Assembly: GCF_003284935.1 (NCBI RefSeq)
Contig: NZ_QMEV01000012.1
Span: 1-64,000 of the forward strand
Reading direction: 5' to 3'
From: Mycobacterium colombiense
GTDB lineage: Bacteria; Actinomycetota; Actinomycetes; Mycobacteriales; Mycobacteriaceae
Length of the DNA stretch: 64,000 nt
The notes under the pieces were generated by a model. It worked only from the letters and a program-made list of their open reading frames with translations. It ran no database searches and was not told the origin of the DNA. Positions 26,608 to 34,141 of the stretch are shown here, one piece after another. Each line of letters begins with the position of its first letter. The stretch's first letter is position 1. The position numbers were made by a program, and so were the translations under genes.

Positions 26608-27120
26608 GTGCCGCCTTATCCCGAGGAACCGGATTTCTACTCCGAGCCCACCGCGGCCGCGCGGTACGGCGGATACTACGAGTCCGAGCCACCGCCGCCC
26701 GAGCCCCCGACGCCGTGGTATCGCCGTCCGGCGGCGCTGGTCGCGGCCGGCGCCCTCGGGGTGATCCTGCTGGCCGCGCTGGTGTTCGCGGTGGTCAAGC
26801 TCACCAGCGGTTCGCCGGCGCCCAGCCCGGCGACCACGACGACGACCGTCCCGTCCACCACCACGCCGGTGACCACCACGACCCACCCGCCGCGGCACCA
26901 CGGCGGCGGCGGCGGTGGTGGCGGCGGTGGCGGTGGTGGCGCGCCCACCGAGACGGTGACCGAAACCGCCCCGCCGCCGAGCACCGACACCCCCACGACG
27001 ACGGAGCCGCCGAGCACCGTCACGGTTTCGCCGAGCACCGAAACCAGCACCGTCACGCAGACCGTGACCGAACCGCCCCGTCGGGGGCCGTTCGGCGGAC
27101 CCTTCCAGCAGCGTCCCTAG
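26608..27120 (+). CDS. Membrane protein with Pro/Thr-rich and poly-Gly extracellular tail
   Basis: 170 residues: acidic and proline-rich cytoplasmic N-terminus (1-44), one membrane helix (about 45-66), then a low-complexity external part with TTTTT, HHGGG leading into a run of 13 glycines (about 100-112), and Thr/Pro/Ser-rich TETVTE repeats that could be O-mannosylated. The start is assumed at a GTG at 26608, 19 bases after the previous stop. No domain recognised. Homopolymer tracts make both length and assembly here worth caution. Confidence 0.65.
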   Translation: MPPYPEEPDFYSEPTAAARYGGYYESEPPPPEPPTPWYRRPAALVAAGALGVILLAALVFAVVKLTSGSPAPSPATTTTTVPSTTTPVTTTTHPPRHHGGGGGGGGGGGGGAPTETVTETAPPPSTDTPTTTEPPSTVTVSPSTETSTVTQTVTEPPRRGPFGGPFQQRP

Positions 27121-27129
27121 CGCGGCGGC

Positions 27130-27702
27130 GTGCACGCGAGCGGCGGCCTGGTCCGCCCGGCATGCGCGGCGGATGCGGCTGCGTGCCTTGCCGTTTACCG
27201 GCCGTACGTCGAGCGCACGGTTATCAGTTGGGAGATCGACGTCCCGACCGAAAACGAGATGGCCGCGCGGATCGCCGCCGCGCAGGCGAGCCACGAATGG
27301 CTTGTCCTGGAACGCGATCGCCTGGTGGTCGGCTTCGCCTACGGGCACGCGTTCAATCGCCTTGCCACGTACCGGTGGTCAACCGAGACCGGGATCTACC
27401 TCGAGGCCGGCCACCGCCGAACCGGCGGGGGCCGTGCGCTCTACACGGAGCTGTTGCGCAGGCTCACCGAGCGCGGCTACCGGCAGGCGTTCGCCGGTAT
27501 CACCCAACCCAACGAAGCCAGCACCGGATTCCACCGCGCCTTCGGGTTCACCGACGCAGGGCTGTACCGCCGCGTCGAATGGAAACACGGCGCCTGGCAC
27601 GACGTCGCGTGGATGCAACTGGACCTGACGGCCGGCGCCGCGCCGGATGAGCCACCCGGCCCGATCGTCGCGCCGGGCCGGGTGCGCGAGTCGGGGGCTT
27701 AG
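27130..27702 (+). CDS. GNAT-family N-acetyltransferase (phosphinothricin acetyltransferase-like)
   Basis: 190 residues. RPACAADAAACLAVYRPYVERTVISWE opens the fold as in Pat/YncA-type acetyltransferases; the acetyl-CoA loop is ETGIYLEAGHRRTGGGRALYTELL and the C-terminal signature is NEASTGFHRAFGF. Likely acetylates a small amine or amino acid analogue. Starts with GTG at 27130, 9 bases after the preceding gene. The last residues are Pro-rich. Confidence 0.87.
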   Translation: MHASGGLVRPACAADAAACLAVYRPYVERTVISWEIDVPTENEMAARIAAAQASHEWLVLERDRLVVGFAYGHAFNRLATYRWSTETGIYLEAGHRRTGGGRALYTELLRRLTERGYRQAFAGITQPNEASTGFHRAFGFTDAGLYRRVEWKHGAWHDVAWMQLDLTAGAAPDEPPGPIVAPGRVRESGA

Positions 27703-27827
27703 CCGCCGGCGCCGCCGCCACCCAAAAAGCCCCCGCCGGCGCCACCGCCGACGAAGCCGCCACCGGCGCCGCCACCCAGGAAACCGCCGCCCGCGCCACC
27801 ACCGATTTGCTCACTGCTGATTGTCAT
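27699..27827 (-). CDS. Possible glycine-rich 42-residue peptide
   Basis: The ATG at 27827 begins TISSEQI, followed by three near-repeats of GGGAGGGF(L/V)GG. No ribosome binding site is visible (a leaderless start is possible), and the composition could equally be an antisense-open low-complexity stretch. It overlaps the end of the acetyltransferase gene by 4 bases. Kept because the repeat phase is exact and the start is clean. Confidence 0.35.
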   Translation of the reverse strand: MTISSEQIGGGAGGGFLGGGAGGGFVGGGAGGGFLGGGGAGG

Positions 27828-27919
27828 GGGCGGAAGGTATCGACGGAAAACCGCGCCCACAAGAAACTGGGTCTGAACGATTCGAATCATTTTGGGTTGC
27901 CCAACCCTGAGCTAATGAG

Positions 27920-27992
27920 CGCGCCCGAAGGGATTCGAACCCCTAACCTTCTGATCCGTAGTCAGATGCTCTATCCGTTGAGCTACGGGCGC
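27920..27992 (-). tRNA. tRNA-Arg (anticodon ACG)
   Basis: Standard cloverleaf on the minus strand: 7-bp acceptor (27986-27992 with 27921-27927), AGCTCAACGGATAGAGCA D arm, anticodon loop with ACG, and GGTTCGAATCC T arm; CCA not encoded. This is the canonical substrate for A34-to-I editing by TadA (4382-4840). Confidence 0.96.
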
Positions 27993-28042
27993 CTGTTCTT
28001 CAGTTGTCGTTCCGTGTTCCGTGTTCCCGCTAAGGGATCTAG

Positions 28043-28131
28043 CGGAGGCGAGAGGATTTGAACCTCCGGTCCCCTTTGAGGGGGACAACTCATTAGCAGT
28101 GAGCCCCATTCGGCCGCTCTGGCACGCCTCC
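28043..28131 (-). tRNA. tRNA-Ser (anticodon GCT)
   Basis: Class II tRNA on the minus strand: acceptor GGAGGCG (28125-28131) paired with 28044-28050, anticodon loop CTGCTAA giving GCT, a long variable arm with a CCCC/GGGG stem, and T arm GGTTCAAATCC. CCA not encoded. Reads AGC/AGU. Confidence 0.95.
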
Positions 28132-28183
28132 CTTGGACTTTCTGAGGGTACCGACCCCTTTCCGGTCTCGCGGAACCGGCCAT

Positions 28184-28210
28184 ACTGTACACAGTTGACA
28201 CGTAAACTGT
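28184..28210. promoter_or_regulatory. Clustered ACTGT/ACAGT inverted repeats before hisC2
   Basis: ACTGT-AC-ACAGT (28184-28195) overlaps ACAGTT-N8-AACTGT (28191-28210), so three half-sites of the same pentamer sit in 27 bases, ending 4 bases before the hisC2 GTG. A TTGACA hexamer lies inside. Reads as an operator; the regulator is unknown. Confidence 0.4.
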
Positions 28211-28214
28211 CGAA

Positions 28215-29282
28215 GTGACTGCCCGCCTGCGCAACGAACTGGCCGGACTGCCGGTGTATGTGCCCGGCAAGAACGTGCCGGGCTCGATCAAACTGGCCAG
28301 CAACGAAACCGTGCACGGCCCGCTGCCCAGCGTGCGCGCGGCGATCGAGCGCGCGGTTGCCGTCGTCAATCGCTACCCCGACAACGCCAGCGTGGACCTC
28401 AAGGCCGCGCTTGCCATGCACCTGGGTTCCGACGTCGCGGCCGAGCACATCGCGGTGGGCAGCGGTTCGGTCACGCTGTGCCAGCAGCTGGTTCAGATCA
28501 CCGCCGCCGCCGGCGACGAGGTGATGATCGGCTGGCGCAGCTTCGAGTGCTACCTGCCCATCATCCAGGTGTCAGGGGCGGCCACCGTCAAGGTGCCGCT
28601 GACCGACCACACGCACGACCTCGACGCGATGCTCGCCGCGGTCACCGACCGCACCCGGCTGATCTTCGTGTGCAACCCCAACAACCCGACGTCCACCGTC
28701 GTCGACCCGGACGCGCTGACGCGGTTCGTGGAGGCCGTGCCGCCGCACGTCCTGATCGCCATCGACGAGGCCTACGCCGAATACATCCGCGACGGCCTGC
28801 TGCCCAACAGCCTGGAGCTGGCCCTGACTCACAGCAATGTCGTTGTGCTGCGGACCTTTTCGAAGGCCTACGGGTTGGCCGGTCTGCGTTGCGGTTACGC
28901 GGTGGGCCACCCGGACCTGATCACCGCGCTGGACAAGGTGGTGATGCCGTTCGCGGTGACGAACGTCGCGCAGGCGGCCGCCATCGCGTCGCTGGAGGCC
29001 TCCGACGAGCTGATGGCCCGCACCGACGCGCTGGTCCGCGAGCGCGACCGGGTCAGCGCCGGGCTGCGCGACGCCGGATTCGAGCTGCCCCCGTCGCAGG
29101 CCAATTTCGTCTGGTTGCCGCTGGGCGAACGCACCATGGACTTCACCGAGCAGGCCGCCGAGGCGCACCTGGTGGTGCGGCCATTCGCGGCCGAGGGCGT
29201 GCGTGTCACCATTGGTGCGCCGGAGGAAAATGACGCCCTGCTGCATTTTGCCCGCGATTGGATTGCCCGCACCGAATCGTAA
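28215..29282 (+). CDS. hisC2: Histidinol-phosphate/aromatic aminotransferase HisC2
   Basis: 355 residues, class I/II PLP aminotransferase: SNETVHGP, NPNNPTS, DEAYAEY and the Schiff-base lysine Lys217 in TFSKAYGLAGLRCGY. Corresponds to Rv3772. Members transaminate histidinol phosphate or phenylpyruvate-type acids, so it may serve aromatic amino-acid synthesis, complementing tyrA here. Starts with GTG at 28215; followed 9 bases later by the DUF4334 gene. Confidence 0.9.
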   Translation: MTARLRNELAGLPVYVPGKNVPGSIKLASNETVHGPLPSVRAAIERAVAVVNRYPDNASVDLKAALAMHLGSDVAAEHIAVGSGSVTLCQQLVQITAAAGDEVMIGWRSFECYLPIIQVSGAATVKVPLTDHTHDLDAMLAAVTDRTRLIFVCNPNNPTSTVVDPDALTRFVEAVPPHVLIAIDEAYAEYIRDGLLPNSLELALTHSNVVVLRTFSKAYGLAGLRCGYAVGHPDLITALDKVVMPFAVTNVAQAAAIASLEASDELMARTDALVRERDRVSAGLRDAGFELPPSQANFVWLPLGERTMDFTEQAAEAHLVVRPFAAEGVRVTIGAPEENDALLHFARDWIARTES

Positions 29283-29291
29283 GGAGCCGCC

Positions 29292-29756
29292 GTGGACCTC
29301 GCGAGGAAGAAGTTCACCGAGTTCAAAGAGCGCAGCGGCGACATCGCGGATTCCGAGCTCGACGACTTCTGGGCCGAACTGGCGCCCGCGACGATCGAGG
29401 GGATGCTCGGCGAGTGGAAGGGCGGCGAATTCCAGACCGGCCACAAGATGAACGGCCAACTGGAAAAGGCCGGGTGGTACGGCAAGACCTTCAAGTCCGC
29501 CCGCGATGTGCAGCCGCTGGTCTGCCTGGACGCCGACGGGAACAAGTTCTCAAACGTCCGGATGGGCAAGGGCGAGGCCAGCCTGTGGCTGGAGGAGTTC
29601 CGCGGCGAGGTCACCGCCACCATGGTTTACGACGGCCAGCCGGTGCACGACCACTTCAAGAAGATCGACGACGACGCCGTGATGGGCATCATGAACGGCA
29701 AGGGCGTGCGGGACAACGGCAAGTACTACTACTTCTACCTTGAGCGGGAGCGGTAG
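29292..29756 (+). CDS. GXWXG/DUF4334-domain protein
   Basis: 154 residues. The N-terminal half contains the GEWKGGEF motif of GXWXG domains and the C-terminal half is a DUF4334 domain ending VMGIMNGKGVRDNGKYYYFYLERE. The pair is common in Actinobacteria, with unknown function; a lipocalin-like ligand binder is one possibility. Probably co-transcribed with hisC2. Confidence 0.83.
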   Translation: MDLARKKFTEFKERSGDIADSELDDFWAELAPATIEGMLGEWKGGEFQTGHKMNGQLEKAGWYGKTFKSARDVQPLVCLDADGNKFSNVRMGKGEASLWLEEFRGEVTATMVYDGQPVHDHFKKIDDDAVMGIMNGKGVRDNGKYYYFYLERER

Positions 29757-29774
29757 CTCTGTCGTGTTGCCGTC

Positions 29775-29869
29775 GAGTGTGAACTGACGGCTTCGACTGT
29801 GCGTCCAGGGCGGCGACGCGCCGGGCGCGACCGCCGTGGCTGCACACCCAACGCCGAGGTTTCACACTC
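29775..29869. repeat. 95-bp element with terminal inverted repeats (MITE-like)
   Basis: Bounded by perfect 9-bp inverted repeats GAGTGTGAA (29775-29783) and TTCACACTC (29861-29869), with a second, imperfect inner symmetry around a GCGCCGGGCGC core. It fills the gap between two convergent genes and has no coding capacity. It looks like a small dispersed mycobacterial intergenic repeat; copy number cannot be judged from one window. Confidence 0.5.
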
Positions 29870-29887
29870 ACCCCGCGAGCAGCCGAG

Positions 29888-30472
29888 CTATCCCGCCGGG
29901 TTGCGGCCGGTGAACGCGACCAGCTGCTCGAGCGCGCCGGCGTCCTCCGGGACATCGACCGGGTCGTCGAATCCGGCCTGACCGCGTAACTGCGGCCTGA
30001 TGATCTGGCGCGCCAGGCCCAGCACATATTCGGACAACGGCTCGGGCGCTTTGACGTTGCGGCCCACCGCGGCGGCGTAATCCCAAGCGTGCACCAGGAA
30101 TTCGATCGACAGGACGCCGCACGCGCTTTTGGCGGGCATCTCGCCCTTGCCGAACGGCACCGACCCGTCCAGGCCGCGGCGGTGCCAGGCATCCAGCGCG
30201 GGCCGGGCCGCGGCGATCACCTGGCGCTCCACCGAATCGCCCTCGTCGCGCTCGGGGATCTGCGCGCCGACCATGCCCCCGAGCGCCGAGATCGAGTTCA
30301 GCAGATGCTCGGTCAGCGCGGACACGTCGAATTCCCGGCACGGCGTCCGTCGCGACAGGTCGTCGTCGGCGATGGTGTGCAGCACCCGCTGCAGTACCCC
30401 CAGCGTGTCCTCGGCGCTGTGCAGCTCGTCGGTGGGCGGGGAATGCGGTCCGGGTCGCAAGTCAGGAGCCAT
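29888..30472 (-). CDS. TIGR03086-type mycothiol-dependent/DinB-like metal-binding protein
   Basis: 194 residues from the ATG at 30472 (family length; an upstream ATG at 30508 would overlap echA21). Fold of the mycothiol-dependent maleylpyruvate isomerase N-terminal domain: the metal-ligand histidine in LTEHLLNSISALGGM and the second region EFLVHAWDYAAAVG. Such proteins use mycothiol or act as small S-transferases. Rv3773c type. Divergent from echA21. Confidence 0.82.
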   Translation of the reverse strand: MAPDLRPGPHSPPTDELHSAEDTLGVLQRVLHTIADDDLSRRTPCREFDVSALTEHLLNSISALGGMVGAQIPERDEGDSVERQVIAAARPALDAWHRRGLDGSVPFGKGEMPAKSACGVLSIEFLVHAWDYAAAVGRNVKAPEPLSEYVLGLARQIIRPQLRGQAGFDDPVDVPEDAGALEQLVAFTGRNPAG

Positions 30473-30495
30473 ATTCGCCACGCTACGGTCTCGAT

Positions 30496-31320
30496 ATGGC
30501 GCAAGCATACGAATCCGTCACCGTCGAGACGAAAGACCACGTCGCCCAGGTGACGCTGATCGGACCGGGCAAGGGCAACGCGATGGGACCGGCGTTCTGG
30601 TCGGAGATGCCGGAGCTGTTCGCCGCGCTGGACGCCGACCCCGAGGTGCGGGCCATCGTGCTGACCGGCTCGGGCCGCAACTTCAGCTACGGGCTGGACG
30701 TGCCGGCGATGGGCGGTTCTTTCACCCCGCTGCTGTCCGGCGACGCGCTGGCCGGACCGCGCGCGGTCTTCCACCGCGAGGTCAAGCGCATGCAGGGTGC
30801 GATCAGTGCGGTCGCCGATTGCCGGACCCCGACCATCGCCGCGGTGCACGGCTGGTGCATCGGCGGCGGCGTCGACCTGATCTCCGCAGTCGACATCCGC
30901 TATGCCAGCGCCGACGCCAAGTTCTCGGTGCGTGAGGTCAAGCTCGCCATCGTCGCCGACGTCGGCAGCCTGGCCCGCCTGCCCATGATCCTGAACGACG
31001 GGCACCTGCGCGAGCTGGCGCTGACCGGCAAGGACATCGATGCGGCCCGCGCCGAGAAGATCGGTCTGGTCAACGACGTGTACGCCGACGCCGATGCCGC
31101 CCTGGCCGCCGCGCACGCCACCGCCGCGGAGATCGCCGCCAATCCCCCGCTGACCGTGCACGGCATCAAGGACGTTCTCGACCAGCAGCGCATCGCGGCG
31201 GTCTCGGAGAGCCTGCGGTACGTGGCCGCCTGGAACGCGGCCTTCCTGCCGTCCAAGGACCTGACCGAGGGCATCGCGGCGACGTTCGAGAAGCGCCCTC
31301 CGCAGTTCACCGGCGAGTAG
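30496..31320 (+). CDS. echA21: Enoyl-CoA hydratase/isomerase-family protein EchA21
   Basis: 274-residue crotonase-fold enzyme: oxyanion-hole motifs SGRNFSYGLDVPAMGG and AVHGWCIGGGVDLISAVDIRYAS, and an REVKLAIVADVGSLARLP region that resembles dienoyl-CoA isomerases (ECH1-like), which use an aspartate there. So it may isomerise dienoyl-CoA in unsaturated fatty-acid degradation. Corresponds to Rv3774. Confidence 0.9.
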   Translation: MAQAYESVTVETKDHVAQVTLIGPGKGNAMGPAFWSEMPELFAALDADPEVRAIVLTGSGRNFSYGLDVPAMGGSFTPLLSGDALAGPRAVFHREVKRMQGAISAVADCRTPTIAAVHGWCIGGGVDLISAVDIRYASADAKFSVREVKLAIVADVGSLARLPMILNDGHLRELALTGKDIDAARAEKIGLVNDVYADADAALAAAHATAAEIAANPPLTVHGIKDVLDQQRIAAVSESLRYVAAWNAAFLPSKDLTEGIAATFEKRPPQFTGE

Positions 31321-31398
31321 ACCCGCGCCACGTACCCTCGCTGGGGTGACCCGCGCCGGCGACGATGCAGAGCGCAGCGATGAGGAGGAGCGGCGCCA

Positions 31399-32637
31399 GT
31401 GACCCAGCCAGACGGCAAGATCCGCGTCCCGGCCGACCTGGACGCCGTGACGGCGATCGGCGCCGAGGACCATTCCGAGATCGACGGCGCCGCCGTCGAC
31501 CGGATCTGGCAGGCCGCCCGGCACTGGTACCGCGCCGGCTTTCACCCGGCGATCCAGCTGTGCATCCGCCGCAACGGCCGCGTCGTGCTGAACCGGGCGA
31601 TCGGCCACGGTTGGGGCAACGCCCCGAGCGATTCGCCCGACGCCGAGAAGATCGCCGTCACCCCCGACACACCGTTTTGTGTGTACTCGGCGGCCAAGGG
31701 CATCGCGGCGACGGTGGTGCACATGCTCGTCGAGCGCGGCGTCTTCTCGCTCGACGACCGGGTGTGCGACTACATCCCCACGTTCACCAGTCACGGCAAG
31801 CACCGCATCACCATCCGGCACGTCATGACGCACAGCGCGGGACTGCCCTTCCCCACCGGACCGCGGCCGGACGTCACCCGTGCCGACGACCACGAGTACG
31901 CGCAACAGAAGCTGGGCGAGCTGCGGCCCCTCTACCGTCCGGGACTGTTCCACATGTACCACGCGCTGACCTGGGGTCCGCTGGTGCGTGAGATCGTCTA
32001 CGCGGCCACCGGCAAGGAGATCCGCGAGATCCTGGCCACCGAGATCCTCGACCCACTCGGCTTCCGCTGGACCAACTTCGGCGTCGCGAAACAGGACGTC
32101 CCGTTGGTCGCGCCGAGCCACGCCACCGGGCGGACGCTCCCGCCGGTGGTCGCCCAGATCTTCCGCAAGGCGATCGGCGGAACGGTGCACGAGATGATCC
32201 CGTACACGAATTCGCCGATGTTCCTGACCACCATCATCCCGTCGTCCAACACCGTGTCGACCGCGCAGGAGATGTCGCGGTTCGCCGAGATATGGCGGCG
32301 CGGAGGCGAACTCGACGGCGTGCGGGTGATCAGCCCGGAGACCATGTACCGCGCGGTGACCGAATGCCGAAGGCTGCGACCGGATTTCGCGGTCGGGCTG
32401 CAGCCGGCCCGGTGGGGTACCGGCTACATCCTCGGCACCGACCGTTGGGGGCCGTTCGGCCGTAACGCGCCCCATGCGTTCGGCAACCTGGGCCTGGTCA
32501 ACATCGCGATCTGGGCCGACCCGGCGCGCGGCATGGCCGCCGGCGTGATCAGCAGCGGCAAACCCGGGCGCGATCCGGAAGCCAAGCGCTACACCGCCCT
32601 GATGGACACGATCGCCGCCGAAATCCCATCCGGTTGA
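31399..32637 (+). CDS. lipE: Serine beta-lactamase-fold esterase LipE
   Basis: 412 residues, class C beta-lactamase/penicillin-binding-protein fold. SAAK (Ser97, Lys100) is the SxxK nucleophile motif, YHALTWGPL contains the tyrosine motif region and the protein ends with an FGNLGLVNIAIWADP section. No signal peptide, so probably a cytoplasmic carboxylesterase or lipase rather than a lactamase. Corresponds to Rv3775. Preceded by GAGGAGCGGCG. Confidence 0.88.
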   Translation: MTQPDGKIRVPADLDAVTAIGAEDHSEIDGAAVDRIWQAARHWYRAGFHPAIQLCIRRNGRVVLNRAIGHGWGNAPSDSPDAEKIAVTPDTPFCVYSAAKGIAATVVHMLVERGVFSLDDRVCDYIPTFTSHGKHRITIRHVMTHSAGLPFPTGPRPDVTRADDHEYAQQKLGELRPLYRPGLFHMYHALTWGPLVREIVYAATGKEIREILATEILDPLGFRWTNFGVAKQDVPLVAPSHATGRTLPPVVAQIFRKAIGGTVHEMIPYTNSPMFLTTIIPSSNTVSTAQEMSRFAEIWRRGGELDGVRVISPETMYRAVTECRRLRPDFAVGLQPARWGTGYILGTDRWGPFGRNAPHAFGNLGLVNIAIWADPARGMAAGVISSGKPGRDPEAKRYTALMDTIAAEIPSG

Positions 32638-32665
32638 CGACGACGGCAGTGGGAACACTGCCCTC

Positions 32666-32854
32666 ATGGCTACCTATCGAGTGCTCGACCCGAAGGGCGA
32701 GGTCGTCGCGACCAAAGACATCGACAGCGCCGACGACGCACACGCGTGGTTCGTCGACCAGAAGGCCGACAACAGCGAGCTCGGCTGGCGCATGGAAGTC
32801 GAACACGACGGCGAGTGGCATTTCTTCGACGACAGCGAGGGCGACCGAAGCTAG
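32666..32854 (+). CDS. Conserved-type small soluble protein
   Basis: 62 residues, no membrane segment, acidic. The order is a beta strand (TYRVLDPKGEVVATKDI), a helix with DDAHAWFVDQKAD and a final strand MEVEHDGEWHFFDDSEG, a compact alpha/beta miniprotein. Located 28 bases after lipE and 37 bases before the Balon-like gene. Coding is supported by composition and clean boundaries. Function unknown. Confidence 0.65.
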   Translation: MATYRVLDPKGEVVATKDIDSADDAHAWFVDQKADNSELGWRMEVEHDGEWHFFDDSEGDRS

Positions 32855-32891
32855 GTGTTTGTCCCCCGGCACGCGGGGCAACCAACAAGGC

Positions 32892-34010
32892 ATGGACTCG
32901 CAACGCTTCCGCAAGCTGCTGGACGCACCGGGGCCGTTCGCTTCGGTGTACTTCGACGATTCACACGACACCCACGACGCCGAGGCTCAACTCGAGCTCA
33001 AGTGGCGGGCCGTCAAAGAGGAGCTGGAACGCTCGCACGCCGGCGCGACGGTGGTCGACCAGATCGAGGACGCGATCAAGAACCTGCGTCCGCCGATCGG
33101 CCGCAGCGGACGGGCGGTGATCGCCAGCGCCGACGGCGTGGTGATCAACGAACACCTGGCCCGCCCCGCCGCCACCGACGTCGTCCGGGTGTCCGAATTG
33201 CCTTATCTGGTACCGATTCTCGAGCAGAGCTTCGATCATCCCGATTATGTGCTGGCGGTCGTCGACCACAGCGGAGCGGACATCACCACCCACATCGGTG
33301 GAACGCTGCGCGCCGAGACCGTGGACGGCGGTGGCTATCCCGTGCACAAGGCGGCCGGCGCCGAGACCGCGGGCTACGGCGACCCCCAGTTGCGCACCGA
33401 AGAGGCCGCGCGCAAGAACCTGCGCGCCGTCGCCGACCGCGTCGCCGAACTGGCCGACGACAAGGCGATCGAGGTGATCTTCGTGGTGGGCGAGGTGCGC
33501 TCGCGATCCGATCTGCTGGCCGCGCTGCCCGAACGGCTGCGGGAGCGCACGGTGGCGCTCGAGGTCGGGGCGCGGCACAGCGGACACGACTTCGGCGAGA
33601 TCGAGCAGGCCATCGAAGCCGAGTTCGTCAAGCGCCAGCTGCGCACCATCGACGATGCCGCGCAGCGCTTTACCGCCGAAATCGGGCGGCAGTCGGGGCT
33701 GGCGGCCGAGGGGTTGGGCGCGGTCTGTTCGGCGCTGCGTCAGGGTGCCGTGGAGACGCTGATCATCGGTGACATCGGCGACGCGACCGTCGTCGCCGAC
33801 GAAGGCCTGACGACGCTCGCCCCCAACGAGAACGTGCTGTCCGAGCAGGGCGCCGCTCCCGCCAAGACGCTGCGGGCCGACGAGGCGCTGCCGATGTCGG
33901 CGATCGCGGTGGGCGCCGCGCTGGTGCGCACCGACGAGCGGATCTCCCCGGCCGACGGGGTGGGCGCGGTGCTGCGCTACGCGCCGACGCTGCACCAGAG
34001 CGTGGAGTGA
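32892..34010 (+). CDS. Balon/Rv2629-like ribosome-hibernation-family protein
   Basis: 372 residues. The N-terminus (FRKLLDAPGPFASVYFDDSHDTHDAEAQLELKWR) matches the mycobacterial Rv2629 family, assigned in recent structural work to the Balon family, distant relatives of Pelota/aRF1 that bind hibernating ribosomes. Middle and C-terminal regions show VVDHSGADIT, VGEVRSRSDLL and LRYAPTLH as in that family, with LADEALPMSAIAVGAALVR-like spacing at the end. Start ATG at 32892 with AAGG; the frame is open upstream to 32634 but that part overlaps the 62-residue gene. It is adjacent to tRNA-Ser(TGA). Ribosome binding is inferred from family only. Confidence 0.78.
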   Translation: MDSQRFRKLLDAPGPFASVYFDDSHDTHDAEAQLELKWRAVKEELERSHAGATVVDQIEDAIKNLRPPIGRSGRAVIASADGVVINEHLARPAATDVVRVSELPYLVPILEQSFDHPDYVLAVVDHSGADITTHIGGTLRAETVDGGGYPVHKAAGAETAGYGDPQLRTEEAARKNLRAVADRVAELADDKAIEVIFVVGEVRSRSDLLAALPERLRERTVALEVGARHSGHDFGEIEQAIEAEFVKRQLRTIDDAAQRFTAEIGRQSGLAAEGLGAVCSALRQGAVETLIIGDIGDATVVADEGLTTLAPNENVLSEQGAAPAKTLRADEALPMSAIAVGAALVRTDERISPADGVGAVLRYAPTLHQSVE

Positions 34011-34017
34011 TCACGAG

Positions 34018-34104
34018 CGGTGGCGGAGGGATTTGAACCCCCGGACGGTGTTAGCCGTCTCTCGCTTTCAAGGCGAGTGCATTAGGCCGCTCTGCCACGC
34101 CACC
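34018..34104 (-). tRNA. tRNA-Ser (anticodon TGA)
   Basis: Class II tRNA, minus strand: acceptor GGTGGCG (34098-34104) paired with 34019-34025, anticodon loop CTTGAAA giving TGA, variable arm of about 15 bases, T arm GGTTCAAATCC. CCA not encoded. Reads UCA and probably UCG. Confidence 0.95.
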
Positions 34105-34141
34105 GCTGATCAGGGTAGCGGGAGTCGGTAGCGTGGCCTCC

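Noticed and set aside
26608-27120. PE/PPE-type or PGRS-like protein
   Set aside because: The glycine run is a single homopolymer in a Thr/Pro-rich tail after one membrane helix; there is no PE domain, no GGAGGx pattern and no ESX signal.
30313-32667. 784-codon minus-strand frame
   Set aside because: Lies opposite echA21 and lipE and has no motif; a shadow due to base composition.
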